In this document: in pieces, positions 32,346 through 41,088 of the stretch
Layout of the letters: every line of letters starts with the position of its first letter
Position numbering within the stretch: the stretch's first letter is position 1
Assembly (NCBI GenBank): GCA_025846845.1
Contig: JAOYTL010000012.1
Location: 1-64,000, forward strand
DNA length: 64,000 nucleotides
DNA from: Alloboseaceae bacterium BT-24-1
GTDB taxonomy: Bacteria; Pseudomonadota; Alphaproteobacteria; Rhizobiales; Beijerinckiaceae
Direction of reading: 5' to 3'
Notes under the pieces: generated by a model
What the model was told of the DNA's origin: nothing
Seen by the model: only the letters and a program-made list of their open reading frames with translations
Databases searched by the model: none
Position numbers and translations under genes: made by a program

Positions 32346-32379
32346 TTGACGCTGTCCGGACCGTTCGTTAAATCGAACG
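32346..32379 (+). promoter_or_regulatory. Promoter with overlapping operator-like palindrome (metY)
   Basis: TTGACG (32346-32351) and TTAAAT (32368-32373), 16 bp apart, form a plausible -35/-10. The -10 is the exact centre of the inverted repeat CGTTCG-TTAAAT-CGAACG (32362-32379). A repressor binding there would block RNA polymerase. The gene starts 37 bp further on. Confidence 0.45.
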
Positions 32380-32416
32380 AGACCGTTTCACGATCAGAAT
32401 TGTCAGGGAGCACGCC

Positions 32417-33694
32417 ATGACCGACCGCGCACCGGGTTTCCACACGCTCGCCGTTCATGCCGGCGCCGCTCCCGACGCTGCGACCGGCGCGCGTGCGACG
32501 CCGATCTACCAGACGACCTCCTTCGTCTTCGACGATGTCGATCATGCCGCCTCGCTGTTCGGACTGCAGGCCTTCGGCAACATCTATACCCGCATCGGCA
32601 ACCCGACTAACGCGGTGCTCGAGGAGCGCGTCGCGGCGCTCGAGGGTGGCACAGCTGCTCTCGCCGTGGCCTCCGGCCACGCCGCCGAGTTCCTGTGCTT
32701 CCATGCGCTGATGCAGCCCGGCGACGAGTTCGTTGCGGCCAAGAAGCTCTATGGCGGCTCGATCAACCAGTTCAATCATTCCTACAAGAACTTCGGCTGG
32801 AACGTGATCTGGGCCGATAGCGACGATCTCGACGCCTTCGCCGCGGCGGTGACGCCGAAGACCAAGGCGATCTTCATCGAGTCGATCGCCAATCCGGGCG
32901 GCGTCATCGTCGACATCGAGGGCATCTCGAAGATCGCCAAGAAGCACAACATCCCGCTGATCGTCGACAACACGATGGCGAGCCCCTATCTGATCCGCCC
33001 CTTCGAGTTCGGGGCCGACATCGTCGTGCATTCGGCGACCAAGTTTCTCGGCGGCCATGGCAACTCGATCGGCGGGCTGATCGTCGACGGCGGCTCGTTC
33101 AACTGGGTCGGCGACGAGCGCTACCCGATGCTCTCCAAGCCGCGGCCGGAATATAACGGCATGGTGCTGGGCGAGACCTTCGGCAATTTCGCCTTCGCGA
33201 TCGCGACCCGCGTGCTCGGCCTGCGCGACATGGGCCCGGCGCTCTCGCCCTTCAACGCCTTCATGATCCTGACCGGCATCGAGACGCTGCCACTGCGCAT
33301 GCAGCGCCATTGCGAGAACACGCTGAAGGTGGCGACGCATCTTGCCAAGCACCCGGCGGTCGAGTGGGTGAACTATGCCGGCCTGGCCGACAACAAGTAC
33401 CACGCGCTCGCCCAGCGCTATTGCCCCAAGGGCGCCGGCGCGGTCTTCACCTTCGGCCTCAAGGGCGGCTACGACGCCGGCGTCCAGCTGGTCTCGAAGC
33501 TCTCGCTGTTCTCGCACCTCGCCAATATCGGCGACACGCGCTCGCTGGTGATCCACCCGGCCTCGACCACCCACCGCCAGCTCTCGGATGCACAGAAGAC
33601 GGCGTCCGGCGCCGGCCCCGAGGTGGTGCGCCTCTCGATCGGCATCGAGGATACCGAGGACCTGATCGCGGACCTCGATCAGGCATTGGCGTGA
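32417..33694 (+). CDS. O-acetylhomoserine aminocarboxypropyltransferase (sulfhydrylase)
   Basis: 425 aa, the length of MetY rather than the shorter cystathionine enzymes. PLP-dependent: makes homocysteine (or methionine) from O-acetylhomoserine and sulfide (or methanethiol). TPIYQTTSFVF, NPTNAVLEERVAALEGG, and the Schiff-base Lys in HSATKFLGGHG are diagnostic. AGGGAG precedes the ATG at 32417. A promoter with an overlapping palindrome suggests sulfur-responsive control. Confidence 0.95.
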   Translation: MTDRAPGFHTLAVHAGAAPDAATGARATPIYQTTSFVFDDVDHAASLFGLQAFGNIYTRIGNPTNAVLEERVAALEGGTAALAVASGHAAEFLCFHALMQPGDEFVAAKKLYGGSINQFNHSYKNFGWNVIWADSDDLDAFAAAVTPKTKAIFIESIANPGGVIVDIEGISKIAKKHNIPLIVDNTMASPYLIRPFEFGADIVVHSATKFLGGHGNSIGGLIVDGGSFNWVGDERYPMLSKPRPEYNGMVLGETFGNFAFAIATRVLGLRDMGPALSPFNAFMILTGIETLPLRMQRHCENTLKVATHLAKHPAVEWVNYAGLADNKYHALAQRYCPKGAGAVFTFGLKGGYDAGVQLVSKLSLFSHLANIGDTRSLVIHPASTTHRQLSDAQKTASGAGPEVVRLSIGIEDTEDLIADLDQALA

Positions 33695-33706
33695 CGGGCG
33701 AATGCG

Positions 33707-34249
33707 TCACGGCTCCAGCGCCAGACGCAGTTCGGTCTCGGCCTCGACATAGTCCCATTCACGCGTGGCCCGCAGCCGCGCGGTCATCGCCCAGAAGTCG
33801 GCCTCATGCTCCGGCGCGAACTCGAACCATGTCAGGAAGTCGAAGCGCTCGTCGAGATCGCGCGAATGGTGCAGGCGGCGCGCCACCGCCGGTAGCGCCG
33901 TGAGGCCGATCCGGGTGTGGTGCGAGGTTTCCTCGAAGATGGCGCGCCGCTCATCCTGCGCGAGGGCCCACCAGGCCGGCGATTTGCGGATCGGGATCAG
34001 TACCGCCTGACTGGCCAGCGGCCGTGCCAGAGCCGGCTGGAGTTGCGCGAGCGTCGTCACCTCGGAGCGCGTCGCATAGCGGGCGTTGCTAATCGCGCCC
34101 CGCAAGCGCCAGGTCGCTGCCCCCGCAGGCTCGCCCTCGGTCATGAGCAGCCGCCTGACCTCCGGCAACGGCTCGCCGCGGATCGCGCGGATATCACGCA
34201 CACGCCATGGCCCGACGTCGCCGCCCGAGAAAACCACGATCCTGCTCAT
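33707..34249 (-). CDS. Chlorite dismutase-family heme protein (short form)
   Basis: 180 aa, a single ferredoxin-like half similar to the short Cld-like proteins. SPAWWALAQDERRAIFEETS followed by HHTRIGL carries the probable proximal heme His. RRLHHSRDL and FDFLTWFEF are also typical. Short relatives include both true chlorite dismutases and uncharacterised heme proteins; the context (HIT, CtaA) suggests a heme-related role. Confidence 0.8.
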   Translation of the reverse strand: MSRIVVFSGGDVGPWRVRDIRAIRGEPLPEVRRLLMTEGEPAGAATWRLRGAISNARYATRSEVTTLAQLQPALARPLASQAVLIPIRKSPAWWALAQDERRAIFEETSHHTRIGLTALPAVARRLHHSRDLDERFDFLTWFEFAPEHEADFWAMTARLRATREWDYVEAETELRLALEP

Positions 34250-34292
34250 CGATAGGCCTCAGCTCGAAACCGTCTGCGGACGGCCCGGGATG

Positions 34293-34802
34293 TCAAGCAA
34301 GCGGCGTGCCCGCCGAGAGGTACACGACATGCACCACCGCCATCGCCAGGATCGCGAAGCCCAGCGCCTGATTCAGCGCCTCGCGGATGCGGCGGGCGGT
34401 TTCCTCCTGCTCCGCCGCAGGCGGGCGCGGGCAGTCGCGATAGGTCACGACCTCCTCGGCGATATAGCGCCGCGAGGTCACGTCGTCCGAGCGCACCATC
34501 GGGATCAGATGAGCGTGGGCATGGGCGATGTCGCTGCCGGTGAACATGAAGGCGACCTTCGGCACGCCGTAGATTCGCTTCAGCGCGACCGCCAGGCGTT
34601 GGCCGAATTGGATGGTCTCGGCCGCAAGCTCGGGCGGCAATTCCTCGAAATAGGGATGGTGCGTCCGCGGCATGATCTGGACATGGCCCGGCCGTACCGG
34701 CGCGATGTCGAGGAAGGCGACGAGGTTTTCGGTCTCGGCGACACGGTGCGACGGGACTTGGCCCGCCGTGATCGCGCAGAACAGACAGCCGTCAGGCCGC
34801 AT
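34293..34802 (-). CDS. HIT-family hydrolase with a CtaA-derived C-terminal tail
   Basis: 169 aa. The HIT domain is complete (about 5-125): DGCLFCAI, and the triad HAHAHLIP at 94-101, for hydrolysis of nucleotidyl phosphates. The last ~25 residues (from NQALGF at about 144) form a hydrophobic stretch nearly identical in pattern to the last helix of CtaA next door (QALGFAILAMAVVHV versus QALGFTVLAMGVVHL). At DNA level 34329-34372 matches 34831-34874 at 38 of 44 positions. The tail looks like a duplicated ctaA end fused to the HIT gene and may anchor it in the membrane. It starts 11 bp inside ctaA. Confidence 0.9.
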   Translation of the reverse strand: MRPDGCLFCAITAGQVPSHRVAETENLVAFLDIAPVRPGHVQIMPRTHHPYFEELPPELAAETIQFGQRLAVALKRIYGVPKVAFMFTGSDIAHAHAHLIPMVRSDDVTSRRYIAEEVVTYRDCPRPPAAEQEETARRIREALNQALGFAILAMAVVHVVYLSAGTPLA

Positions 34803-35859
34803 TCGCCTCTCCCTGCTGCGTGCGCGTCAGATGCACCACGCCCATCGCCAGCACGGTGAAGCCCAGCGCCTGATGGGCGAGGCCGGCCCAGAGCGGCACG
34901 ACCAAGATCAGCGTCACGATGCCGAGCGCAGATTGCGCCAGCACGAGCCCGACGATGGCAGTAGCCCGCCTGGCGCCGCCCGAGCCCGGAGCGGCGCGGC
35001 GCAAACTCAGCATATGCCAGAGCGCGAAGGCGAACAGGACATAGGCGCCGATGCGGTGGTTGAACTGCACCAGCGCGACATTGTCGACGAAGTTCTCCCA
35101 GACCGGCGTGCCGGCGAACAGGGTCGCGGATGAGGGCACCAGCGCCCCGTCCATCAATGGCCAGGTGTTGAAGGTGAAGCCGGCCTTGGAGCCGGCGACG
35201 AGGCCGCCGAGCGCGATCTGCACGAAGAGCAGCAGGAGCAGAACCCACGCCGTCGCCCTGCCCCAGGCCGGCTCGACCCGGCGCAGCGGGGTGAGCCAGG
35301 TCGCAAAGGCGACGACGCCGGCGAAGAAGAAGCCGGCGAAGGTCAAATGCAGCGTCAGCTTGACCGGTGCGACCGCGATCATGCCGGGCTCCAGGCCCGA
35401 GGCGACCATGATCCATCCGATCGTGCCCTGCAGGCCGAGCAGCAGGCCCATGCCGAACAGGATCGCCGTCTCACGCCACGGCATCGACCGCCGCAGCAGG
35501 ACGACGAGAAAACCGGCGAGATAAATCAACCCGATGAGACGACCGAGCTGGCGGTGGCCCCATTCCCACCAGTAGATGAACTTGAAGTCGGCGAGCTCCA
35601 TGCCCGTGTTCAGGAGCTGGTATTGCGGGCTCAGGCGGTATTTCTCGAATTCGAGCGCCCAGGCGGCATCATTCAGCGGCGGGATCGCGCCGGTGACGGG
35701 CCGCCATTCGGTGATCGAGAGGCCGGAGCCGGTCAGCCGCGTCGCGCCGCCGACCACGACCATGACGAAGACAAGGAAGGCGACCGCCCAGAGCCAGCGG
35801 CGGATACCCGCATGGTTCGCAGCGGCCGAAACGGCAGGCTGATCGAGCGCGATCGTCAC
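34792..35859 (-). CDS. Heme A synthase (COX15/CtaA)
   Basis: 355 aa from the GTG at 35859 (M-TIALDQPAVS). About eight transmembrane helices. Hydroxylates heme O to heme A for cytochrome oxidase. GGATRLTGSGLSITEWRPVT and the heme-ligand His residues in EWGHRQLGR, LTLHLT, FNHRIGAY and LAHQALG are family features. The HIT gene overlaps its 3' end. The ctaB/ctaC-G genes are not in the window. Confidence 0.93.
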   Translation of the reverse strand: MTIALDQPAVSAAANHAGIRRWLWAVAFLVFVMVVVGGATRLTGSGLSITEWRPVTGAIPPLNDAAWALEFEKYRLSPQYQLLNTGMELADFKFIYWWEWGHRQLGRLIGLIYLAGFLVVLLRRSMPWRETAILFGMGLLLGLQGTIGWIMVASGLEPGMIAVAPVKLTLHLTFAGFFFAGVVAFATWLTPLRRVEPAWGRATAWVLLLLLFVQIALGGLVAGSKAGFTFNTWPLMDGALVPSSATLFAGTPVWENFVDNVALVQFNHRIGAYVLFAFALWHMLSLRRAAPGSGGARRATAIVGLVLAQSALGIVTLILVVPLWAGLAHQALGFTVLAMGVVHLTRTQQGEANAA

Positions 35860-35987
35860 GGCGGCGGGACCTCGGGTCGCAGGCGGCAGATTGGAATACG
35901 CTTCACAAGCGCGGCGGCGGGTGACAGATAGTCCGCCCGCGAGACCTGAACAACGCCCGCAATGCCGCAGCCCGGACCAGAATCGCC

Positions 35988-36194
35988 ATGAGGCAGACCC
36001 ACCGCAAGCTCGTCGGCACGGTCGTGATGATCGTCTTCGTCTGCGTCTATGCGCTCGTCGCCATGGCACTGGCGCAGGGGCGGATCACCGAGGCTTCGAA
36101 ACCGGTGCAGACCATCGCCTATATCGTGCTCGGGCTGGTCTGGGTGCTGCCGCTCTTGCCGCTCATCAAGTGGATGGAACGGAAGGACGGGTAG
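35988..36194 (+). CDS. DUF2842 small membrane protein
   Basis: 68 aa with two transmembrane helices (GTVVMIVFVCVYALVAMAL and TIAYIVLGLVWVLPLLPL) and a charged tail KWMERKDG, as expected for DUF2842, an alphaproteobacterial family of unknown function. Divergent from ctaA. A family-2 repeat follows directly. Confidence 0.85.
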   Translation: MRQTHRKLVGTVVMIVFVCVYALVAMALAQGRITEASKPVQTIAYIVLGLVWVLPLLPLIKWMERKDG

Positions 36195-36195
36195 C

Positions 36196-36303
36196 CGTCA
36201 TTCTCGGCCGTAGCGAAGCGGAGAGCCGAGAATCTCGTGACCAGGAGACGCTGCTCAGAGCTCCATCCGGCCTGAGATGCTCGGGTCAAGCCCGAGCATG
36301 ACG
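36196..36303. repeat. Family-2 dispersed repeat, copy 2 (inverted)
   Basis: About 108 bp bounded by CGTCAT and ATGACG. In reverse complement it aligns closely with 13541-13647, including GTCATGCTCGGGCTTGACCC and GCATCTCAGGCCGGA. It lies between the convergent DUF2842 and deacetylase genes. Confidence 0.75.
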
Positions 36304-36309
36304 GCGCCT

Positions 36310-37362
36310 CTATTCCACGCTTACTTTCCTGCCCCGGTTCCATAGCAGGAACGGCAGCCCCGACAGCAGCGCCTTCAGCGCCGCCTCGCTCTGGTGCAGG
36401 CCGTTGAGCGAGACGCGCGGAAGCGCGTGCAGATGCTCCGCGTGCTCGGCGAAGAGATGCCCCGGCCGGGTTGTCACGGCGCTGGCGAAGCCCGCTTCCT
36501 TCGCCAGCGCGAATTCGCGTGGCCCGGCGGAGGTAGGGTCGCCAACCGGATAGGCGAAGTGGCGGATGGGTATGCCAAGCGCCGCCTCCAGCCAGGCCTT
36601 GCTCTCGATGATCTCGCGGCGCGCAGCCTCCTGCGGATGCTTGGCCAGCATCGGATGGCTCAGCGTATGGGCGCCGATGGTGACGCCGGGCGCCCCTGCG
36701 AGCGAGCGCAGGGTCTCGGCCGGCAAGCATTCGCGCTCGACCAGCGCAGCGGAATCGATGCCGGCCTCTCCCGCGAGCCCTGAAATCGTCGAGAGCAGAA
36801 TCGCTTCCGGCCCCTTGCGCAGACGCCAGTAGAGCTGATCGAACGCCTTCTGCTTCTCGATATCGCTGCCGGCCGGCACATCGAAGCGGCCATCGGGCAG
36901 GTCCAGAGCGATGCGCGGCAAGGCCCGGATCGCCTCCTCCAGCTCCAGCCACCAGAGCCGCGCCGTGCGCTCGGCGAAGCCGCGCACGACGTAGAGCGTC
37001 CACGGCGCCTCATGCTTGGCCAGCACCGGCCAGGCATGGTCGAGATTGTCGCGATAGCCGTCGTCGAAGGTCAGTGCGACGAAGAAGCGGCCGGGTTTCG
37101 GATCGGCCAGTCGCGCCAGCGCCTCGTCGAGCGAGACGATGTCGTAGCCCTCGGCGCGGATCAGGGTCAGCGTCCGGTCGAGGAAATCAGGCGTGATCTC
37201 GAGAAGGCCGTTCGGCCGGAAGCCGCCTGACGCCGCGGGCCGGACATGATGCAGCGTCAGGATCGCGCCCTTGCCTTGCGCGAGCCCCCTGCCCCAGCGG
37301 TCGGCGCCGGTTGCCGCAATCGTCCGGAACGCCGCCGAAAAAGCCTTGTGGCGCAGGCTCAT
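36310..37362 (-). CDS. Polysaccharide deacetylase (NodB-homology) protein
   Basis: 350 aa. NodB motifs: FFVALTFDDGYRDN (motif 1 with the catalytic Asp pair) and GAHTLSHPML (motif 2, zinc His pair), plus a late FAYPVGDP motif. No signal peptide, so it probably acts on cytoplasmic or inner-face intermediates. It opens the exopolysaccharide region and is divergent from the acyltransferase gene. Confidence 0.88.
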   Translation of the reverse strand: MSLRHKAFSAAFRTIAATGADRWGRGLAQGKGAILTLHHVRPAASGGFRPNGLLEITPDFLDRTLTLIRAEGYDIVSLDEALARLADPKPGRFFVALTFDDGYRDNLDHAWPVLAKHEAPWTLYVVRGFAERTARLWWLELEEAIRALPRIALDLPDGRFDVPAGSDIEKQKAFDQLYWRLRKGPEAILLSTISGLAGEAGIDSAALVERECLPAETLRSLAGAPGVTIGAHTLSHPMLAKHPQEAARREIIESKAWLEAALGIPIRHFAYPVGDPTSAGPREFALAKEAGFASAVTTRPGHLFAEHAEHLHALPRVSLNGLHQSEAALKALLSGLPFLLWNRGRKVSVE

Positions 37363-37478
37363 GCCCGGCGTCTCCGAGACATCGATTCAACCCTTCGCTA
37401 ACGCTGTTCGGCGATGGCGCTTTGCAACGCCGGCGATCATGGCAGGTCCGTTCACAATGCCGGGTTAAGGATCGCGGC

Positions 37479-38717
37479 ATGTCCGCCATCGCCGATAGCG
37501 CGCCCAGCCTGCCTGTCCTTCCTGCCTTGCGGCGGGACGCGGAAGCGCGCCTCTGGTACCGGCTCAGCGCCAGCAGCGATATCGCCGCGCTGGAAGCCGA
37601 CTGGCGAGCGCTCGAACCGGATGCCCTGGTGACGCCCTATCAGGCCTATGACTGGGTTCGGCCCTTCGTCGAGACGATCGGGCGGGCCGAAGGCATGGAG
37701 TTTCGTTTCGTCCGAGTCGAAGACCAGCACGGCGAACTGCTCGCACTGTTTCCGCTGGTGATCACGCGGCGCCTCGGCACGCGCTTTGCCGAGTTCATCG
37801 GTGGCAAGCACGCCAATTATCACATGGCGCTGTATCGTCGCGATTTTGCCGAAGCGCTCGATCCAGCGACAACCCAATTCCTGCTTCAGGAGATCGGCAC
37901 TGCTCTCGGCGGAATCGACGCGCTGTTCCTGATCAACCAGCCGACCGACTGGCAGGGCATCGCCAACCCACCGGCAAGGCTCGCCGCGGGGCAGAGCCCG
38001 AGCCGCGCCTACAAGCTCGCGCTCGAACCGGGCGACGGCGAGGCCACGCTCCGGCGCTCGATGAGCAAACATGCCCGCAAGAAGCTGACGACGAAGCGCA
38101 ACCGCTTCGCCGAGTTCGGTCGGTCCGAGCTGGTAAGAGCCGAGAGCGAGGCTGAGATCGGGCGCGTGCTCGACGCCTTCCTGGCGCAGAAGGCCGCCCG
38201 CTTCGCCCAGATGGGTGTGCCCGACCCGTTCGCGCCGCCGGCGATCCGAAGCTTCCTGCGCACGGGAGCGATCGGACGGCCAGGTCGGCCGCCGGTGATC
38301 GAACTCTATTCGCTCGACCTCGCGGGCCGTTCGGTCGCGACCTATGTCGGGGCCGTGCAGGACAAGCGCTTCTCCGGCATGGCGACCTCCTTCGATCTCG
38401 CCTCGGAAACGGCACGCACCAGCCCCGGCGAGCTCCTCCTGGTCGAGCTGATCAAGCGCAAATGCCAGGCCGGCCTCACCATGTTCGACCTCGGCATCGG
38501 TGAAGCCCGCTACAAGACGACGATCTGCGACGACAGCGACGATCTGGTCGACACCTTCTTTCCGCTGACCGCCAAGGGCCGTGCCTATGCCCGCTACAGC
38601 CGAGCCAAGCGCGCGCTCAAGCGGCGGATCAAGGCCTCGCCCGTCGCACTGAAAGCGGCACAGCGCATCCTCGGCTGGCTTAGGCGAAAGCGGCGAGCTG
38701 ACGAGAGCGAGGAATAG
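37479..38717 (+). CDS. GNAT/CelD-BcsL-type acyltransferase
   Basis: 412 aa from the ATG at 37479 (MSAIADSAPSLPVLP), with AAGGA upstream. A tandem GNAT-like fold of the CelD/BcsL type (Acetyltransf_6 around 190-330: SMSKHARKKLTTKRNRF, then DLAGRSVATYVGAV). The C-terminus is strongly basic (KRALKRRIKAS, LRRKRRAD). Such enzymes acylate polysaccharide precursors; context supports EPS modification. Confidence 0.82.
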   Translation: MSAIADSAPSLPVLPALRRDAEARLWYRLSASSDIAALEADWRALEPDALVTPYQAYDWVRPFVETIGRAEGMEFRFVRVEDQHGELLALFPLVITRRLGTRFAEFIGGKHANYHMALYRRDFAEALDPATTQFLLQEIGTALGGIDALFLINQPTDWQGIANPPARLAAGQSPSRAYKLALEPGDGEATLRRSMSKHARKKLTTKRNRFAEFGRSELVRAESEAEIGRVLDAFLAQKAARFAQMGVPDPFAPPAIRSFLRTGAIGRPGRPPVIELYSLDLAGRSVATYVGAVQDKRFSGMATSFDLASETARTSPGELLLVELIKRKCQAGLTMFDLGIGEARYKTTICDDSDDLVDTFFPLTAKGRAYARYSRAKRALKRRIKASPVALKAAQRILGWLRRKRRADESEE

Positions 38718-38751
38718 CCCGCTGGCGCAGAGCCCTGCCCGGTAGCGGCCG

Positions 38752-40929
38752 TCAGGCCGGCACCGGTTCCTTCTCCGGCGCGGTCAGCTCGACCCGCTCC
38801 GGCGCATCGATCATGACCAGCGCGATCGGGGCGCCGGTCAGGTCGGTGAGGCGATAGGCGGCCTCGACCGCATGGCCGTTGCCGGCATGGCCGGCCATGA
38901 CCAGTGCGCCCTGCGCCCGCGCCAGCAGGGGCGTCAGCACCTCGGCTTCATCGGTCGAGGCGGTCGCGACCAGCACCCAGTCGTAGGTCTCGCAGAGCGC
39001 ATCGAGCGCGACATCGACGATATCGGGCGCGGCCAGCACCGCAGCGCGCCCGGCCCGGCCCGGCGCGATCTCGTGCAGGCGCGAATCCTCTTCGCGGGTG
39101 ATGATGTCGGAGAACATCGCCTCGCCTGCGAGCAATTCGGAGAAGCCGGCACGCTCGCGGCTATCGCTGGCGAGATCGACCAGGATGCAGCGGCTGCGCT
39201 CGGAAAGGAGCTGCGCCAAAGCGCGCGGCGAGGCTTCGCCCGGCTCTGCCCCGTCGAGCACCAGGACGAGCGGCGCATGGCCCTCGCTCGCCTTGTTGAT
39301 GCAGGCGGCGAGTTCGGCCGCGCCGGCATCGGGATCGGAGAGGTCGAGATGGAGCTGGCCGATGCGCCCGCCATGGGTCAGCAAACCAGCGATGCGCTCG
39401 CGGCGACGCGGCGGCGGGGCTGCCACCTCGCCCTCCCCGTCCTCATCCCCCGATTTGCTGACGGCCGGTTCGACACGGCCCGGCGCCTTGCGCCGCTGCG
39501 CGTCTTCGGCCGGCTGTGGCGAGCCGCCATTCAGCAGCTCGCGCGAGACAACGGCCGCGAGCGCCACCAGGAAGGTCGCCAGCGTCGCGACGAGCATCGT
39601 CGGCAGCTTCTTCGGGAAGGACGGCTCGGTCGGCTCGATGGCGCGCGAAATGACGCGCGCATCGGCCGGCGTCGCGTTCTGGCTGTCTCGGGCGAGCGCC
39701 TCGCGATAGCGCAGCATGTATTGTTCGAGCTGGTCGCGCTGGGTCCGTGCCTCGCGCTCGAGCGCGCGCAATTGGACCTCGTCGTCATTGGCGCCCGAGG
39801 CGGTCTTCTTCTGGCCTTCGAGCGCGGCGGTGACGCTCTCGACGCGCTGGCCGGCGATCTTGGCTTCGTTCTCCAGCGTGCGCACGGCGCGCTCGGCGGC
39901 GGCGCGAATCTGGCCTTCGAGGTCGGCGAGCTGGGCGTTCAGCTCCTTGATGCGCGGATGCTCGGAGAGGAGATTGCGCGATTCGAGCGCGAGCTGCGCC
40001 CGCAGGTTGACGCGCTGCTCGATCAGCCGGCGGACGAGCTCGTTGTTGGCGACATCCGGAATCTCGAAAGTGCGCCCGGCCTTGATCGCGTCGCGGATGA
40101 TTCCGGCCTTGGCCTGCGATTCGGCCTGCTGGTTGCGCGCATTGGAAAGCTGCGTCGACAGGTCGGCGAGCTGCTGGGCCGTGATCGTGGTGTTGTTGGT
40201 GCCGACGAGCAGGCCGTGACGGGAGCGGAATTCCTCGACCTTGGCCTCCGATTCCGCCAGCCGCTTGCGCAGCGGCTCGATCGTCGTCGAGAGCCAGGAC
40301 GAGGCGCTGCGGGCCGTGTCCTGCTTGGCCGCCTCCTGCATCTCCAGATAGACGGCGGCGATCTCGTTGGCCGCCTTGGCCGCAAGTGCCGGATCCTGCG
40401 AGGTGAACTCGATCGAGACGATGCGCGAGCGCCCGACCGGGAACACCAGGAGGCGGTCGTAGTACTTCTCCAGCACCCGCTCCTCCGGCGAACGGTCGGC
40501 CGGATGGGCGCCGATGCCGACCAGGACGCCGATCTTTTTCAGCGCGCCGAGCGCGCCGGCACCTGAATCGAATTCCGAATTGCCGACAAGGCCGATCCGC
40601 TTGATCGCCTCACGCGCCAGATCGCGCGACATGATGACCTGGACCTGGCTCTGCACGCCCTCTGAGTCGAACTGCTGGCCGGAAGTCTCCGATGCCGCCT
40701 GCCCCGGCCGCGTATAGAAGCTGTCGCGGTTTTCGAGCAGCAGCCGCGCTTCGCCGGTGTAGCGCGGCGTGACGACGTTGACCGCGACGAAGGACAGTCC
40801 GAGCGCAGCCAGCGTCGGCCCGATGATCCAGAGCTTCTTCGCCTTGATCGCGGCCCAGAGGGCCGGCAGGTCGAGCAGATCGGAGCGGCTCTCGCCGGCG
40901 GCCGCAACGGTGTCGTAGCGAGCGGTCAT
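38752..40929 (-). CDS. Wzc/GumC-like EPS chain-length protein with degraded kinase domain
   Basis: 725 aa from the ATG at 40929 (MTARYDTVAAAG). A Wzz domain with TM1 (about 33-53), a long periplasmic coiled coil (about 190-420) and TM2 (about 460-480) are followed by a cytoplasmic region (about 530-715) shaped like a BY-kinase. The Walker A site is lost: VLDGAEPGEASPRALA stands where GxxGxGK[ST] is expected, and Walker A' reads ILVDLASDS. There is no C-terminal Tyr cluster. It probably regulates chain length without tyrosine-kinase activity. Divergent from the Wza-like gene. Confidence 0.85.
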   Translation of the reverse strand: MTARYDTVAAAGESRSDLLDLPALWAAIKAKKLWIIGPTLAALGLSFVAVNVVTPRYTGEARLLLENRDSFYTRPGQAASETSGQQFDSEGVQSQVQVIMSRDLAREAIKRIGLVGNSEFDSGAGALGALKKIGVLVGIGAHPADRSPEERVLEKYYDRLLVFPVGRSRIVSIEFTSQDPALAAKAANEIAAVYLEMQEAAKQDTARSASSWLSTTIEPLRKRLAESEAKVEEFRSRHGLLVGTNNTTITAQQLADLSTQLSNARNQQAESQAKAGIIRDAIKAGRTFEIPDVANNELVRRLIEQRVNLRAQLALESRNLLSEHPRIKELNAQLADLEGQIRAAAERAVRTLENEAKIAGQRVESVTAALEGQKKTASGANDDEVQLRALEREARTQRDQLEQYMLRYREALARDSQNATPADARVISRAIEPTEPSFPKKLPTMLVATLATFLVALAAVVSRELLNGGSPQPAEDAQRRKAPGRVEPAVSKSGDEDGEGEVAAPPPRRRERIAGLLTHGGRIGQLHLDLSDPDAGAAELAACINKASEGHAPLVLVLDGAEPGEASPRALAQLLSERSRCILVDLASDSRERAGFSELLAGEAMFSDIITREEDSRLHEIAPGRAGRAAVLAAPDIVDVALDALCETYDWVLVATASTDEAEVLTPLLARAQGALVMAGHAGNGHAVEAAYRLTDLTGAPIALVMIDAPERVELTAPEKEPVPA

Positions 40930-40996
40930 GAGGCTTCCATTCACGCAGAACTCTCGCATCTCGCGAGAGACGCAGCGTCATGTGAGCCCATTAAGG

Positions 40997-41012
40997 TTAG
41001 TGCTGGGTTAAG
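40997..41012. promoter_or_regulatory. Near-consensus CtrA-type box in the EPS divergent promoter
   Basis: TTAG-TGCTGGG-TTAAG; on the other strand TTAA is followed 7 bp later by CTAAC, one mismatch from TTAA-N7-TTAAC. It lies between the Wzc-like and Wza-like genes. Confidence 0.35.
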
Positions 41013-41088
41013 AGCCGCAACCTTTAATATGCGGCAATGGACCTGCCCGATCAGGTTTTGTTAACCATGACGACCTATCCCTAGGGGC

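Noticed and set aside
32262..32416. SAM-II or other methionine riboswitch before metY
   Set aside because: The conserved SAM-II pseudoknot sequences are absent; only a short palindrome over the promoter is seen.
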